Of a stretch of 15,618 bases of DNA, positions 15,532 to 15,618 are shown piece by piece. The position numbers and the translations under genes were made by a program. The stretch's first letter is position 1. Every line of letters starts with the position of its first letter. The notes beneath the pieces are model-generated. The model did no database searches and was not told the DNA's origin. It saw nothing but the letters and a program-made list of their open reading frames with translations. The DNA lies in NCBI GenBank assembly GCA_029050995.1, contig JAIDLO010000110.1:1-15618 (forward strand). The letters run 5' to 3'. The DNA is from Eubacterium sp. (GTDB lineage Bacteria; Bacillota; Clostridia; Oscillospirales; Acutalibacteraceae).

Positions 15532-15586
15532 TTAGTATTAAATACCCTAATAATACTAACGCTAAATACATTAACGATATTGTTAA
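15532..15586. repeat. Two inverted repeats in gene-free right end
   Basis: TTAGTATTA (15532-15540) is repeated in inverse as TAATACTAA (15551-15559) around ten bases. TTAACGATATTGTTAA (15571-15586) is a 16-bp dyad with a single mismatched pair. There is no T run and little G+C, so these are not terminators. They may be operators for a gene beyond the right edge. I see no coding sequence in 15499-15618. Confidence 0.4.
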
Positions 15587-15618
15587 ATATTTCACAAAGA
15601 ATTCGCCTTTCGCACAAA

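Noticed and set aside
1..15618. CRISPR array, tRNA/rRNA, riboswitch, insertion sequence or prophage genes
   Set aside because: I found no regularly spaced repeats, cloverleaf-like sequence, long structured leader, transposase or integrase. All intergenic gaps are short and are explained by promoters, terminators or small dyads.

Overview
The window is AT-rich by eye and has densely packed genes. Its Shine-Dalgarno sites are strong and purine-rich (AGGAGG, AAAGGAG), GTG and TTG starts occur, and intrinsic hairpin-plus-T-run terminators close the transcription units. Together with the protein families present, this points to a low-GC Gram-positive bacterium, most likely an anaerobic, gut-type member of the Clostridia. 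That placement is inferred from gene content and style; no rRNA or other marker gene is present. I see no mobile element, CRISPR array, tRNA or rRNA.

Left part (1-5028): an AraC-type regulator is transcribed divergently from a GH36 alpha-galactosidase. The galactosidase is followed after 4 bases by a membrane-anchored metallo-beta-lactamase-fold hydrolase of the ComEC-like type. A perfect bidirectional terminator separates this pair from a convergent lipid kinase of the diacylglycerol kinase (YegS/DgkB) family. The AraC gene and the galactosidase look like a local sugar-response unit. No transporter is in view, so oligosaccharide uptake must be encoded elsewhere.

Middle part (5029-10539): a 289-base regulatory region carries outward-facing promoters for the lipid kinase and for a large GH38 alpha-mannosidase, several dyad-symmetric sequences and a weak cre-like site. 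The mannosidase ends at an 18-bp perfect bidirectional terminator. On the opposite strand lies a two-gene operon: a membrane-anchored metallophosphoesterase followed by a two-domain MmcQ/YjbR protein.

Right part (10483-15498): a LysR-type regulator has its own consensus-like promoter. Downstream is a separately promoted five-gene operon: exported flavodoxin, MATE efflux pump, cupin, carboxymuconolactone decarboxylase-like protein and iron-containing alcohol dehydrogenase. It is closed by a strong terminator. The gene set suggests a LysR-controlled response to reactive electrophiles, such as quinones, aldehydes or xenobiotics, combining flavin redox chemistry, efflux and carbonyl reduction. 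This is the most system-like element here and its substrate is unknown. The same nonamer, ACTAAGTAT, occurs next to the -35 box of the operon promoter and, inverted, in the region upstream of the LysR gene. It is a candidate binding half-site.

The final 120 bases hold no gene I can support, but they contain two dyads that may belong to regulation of the next, unseen gene.
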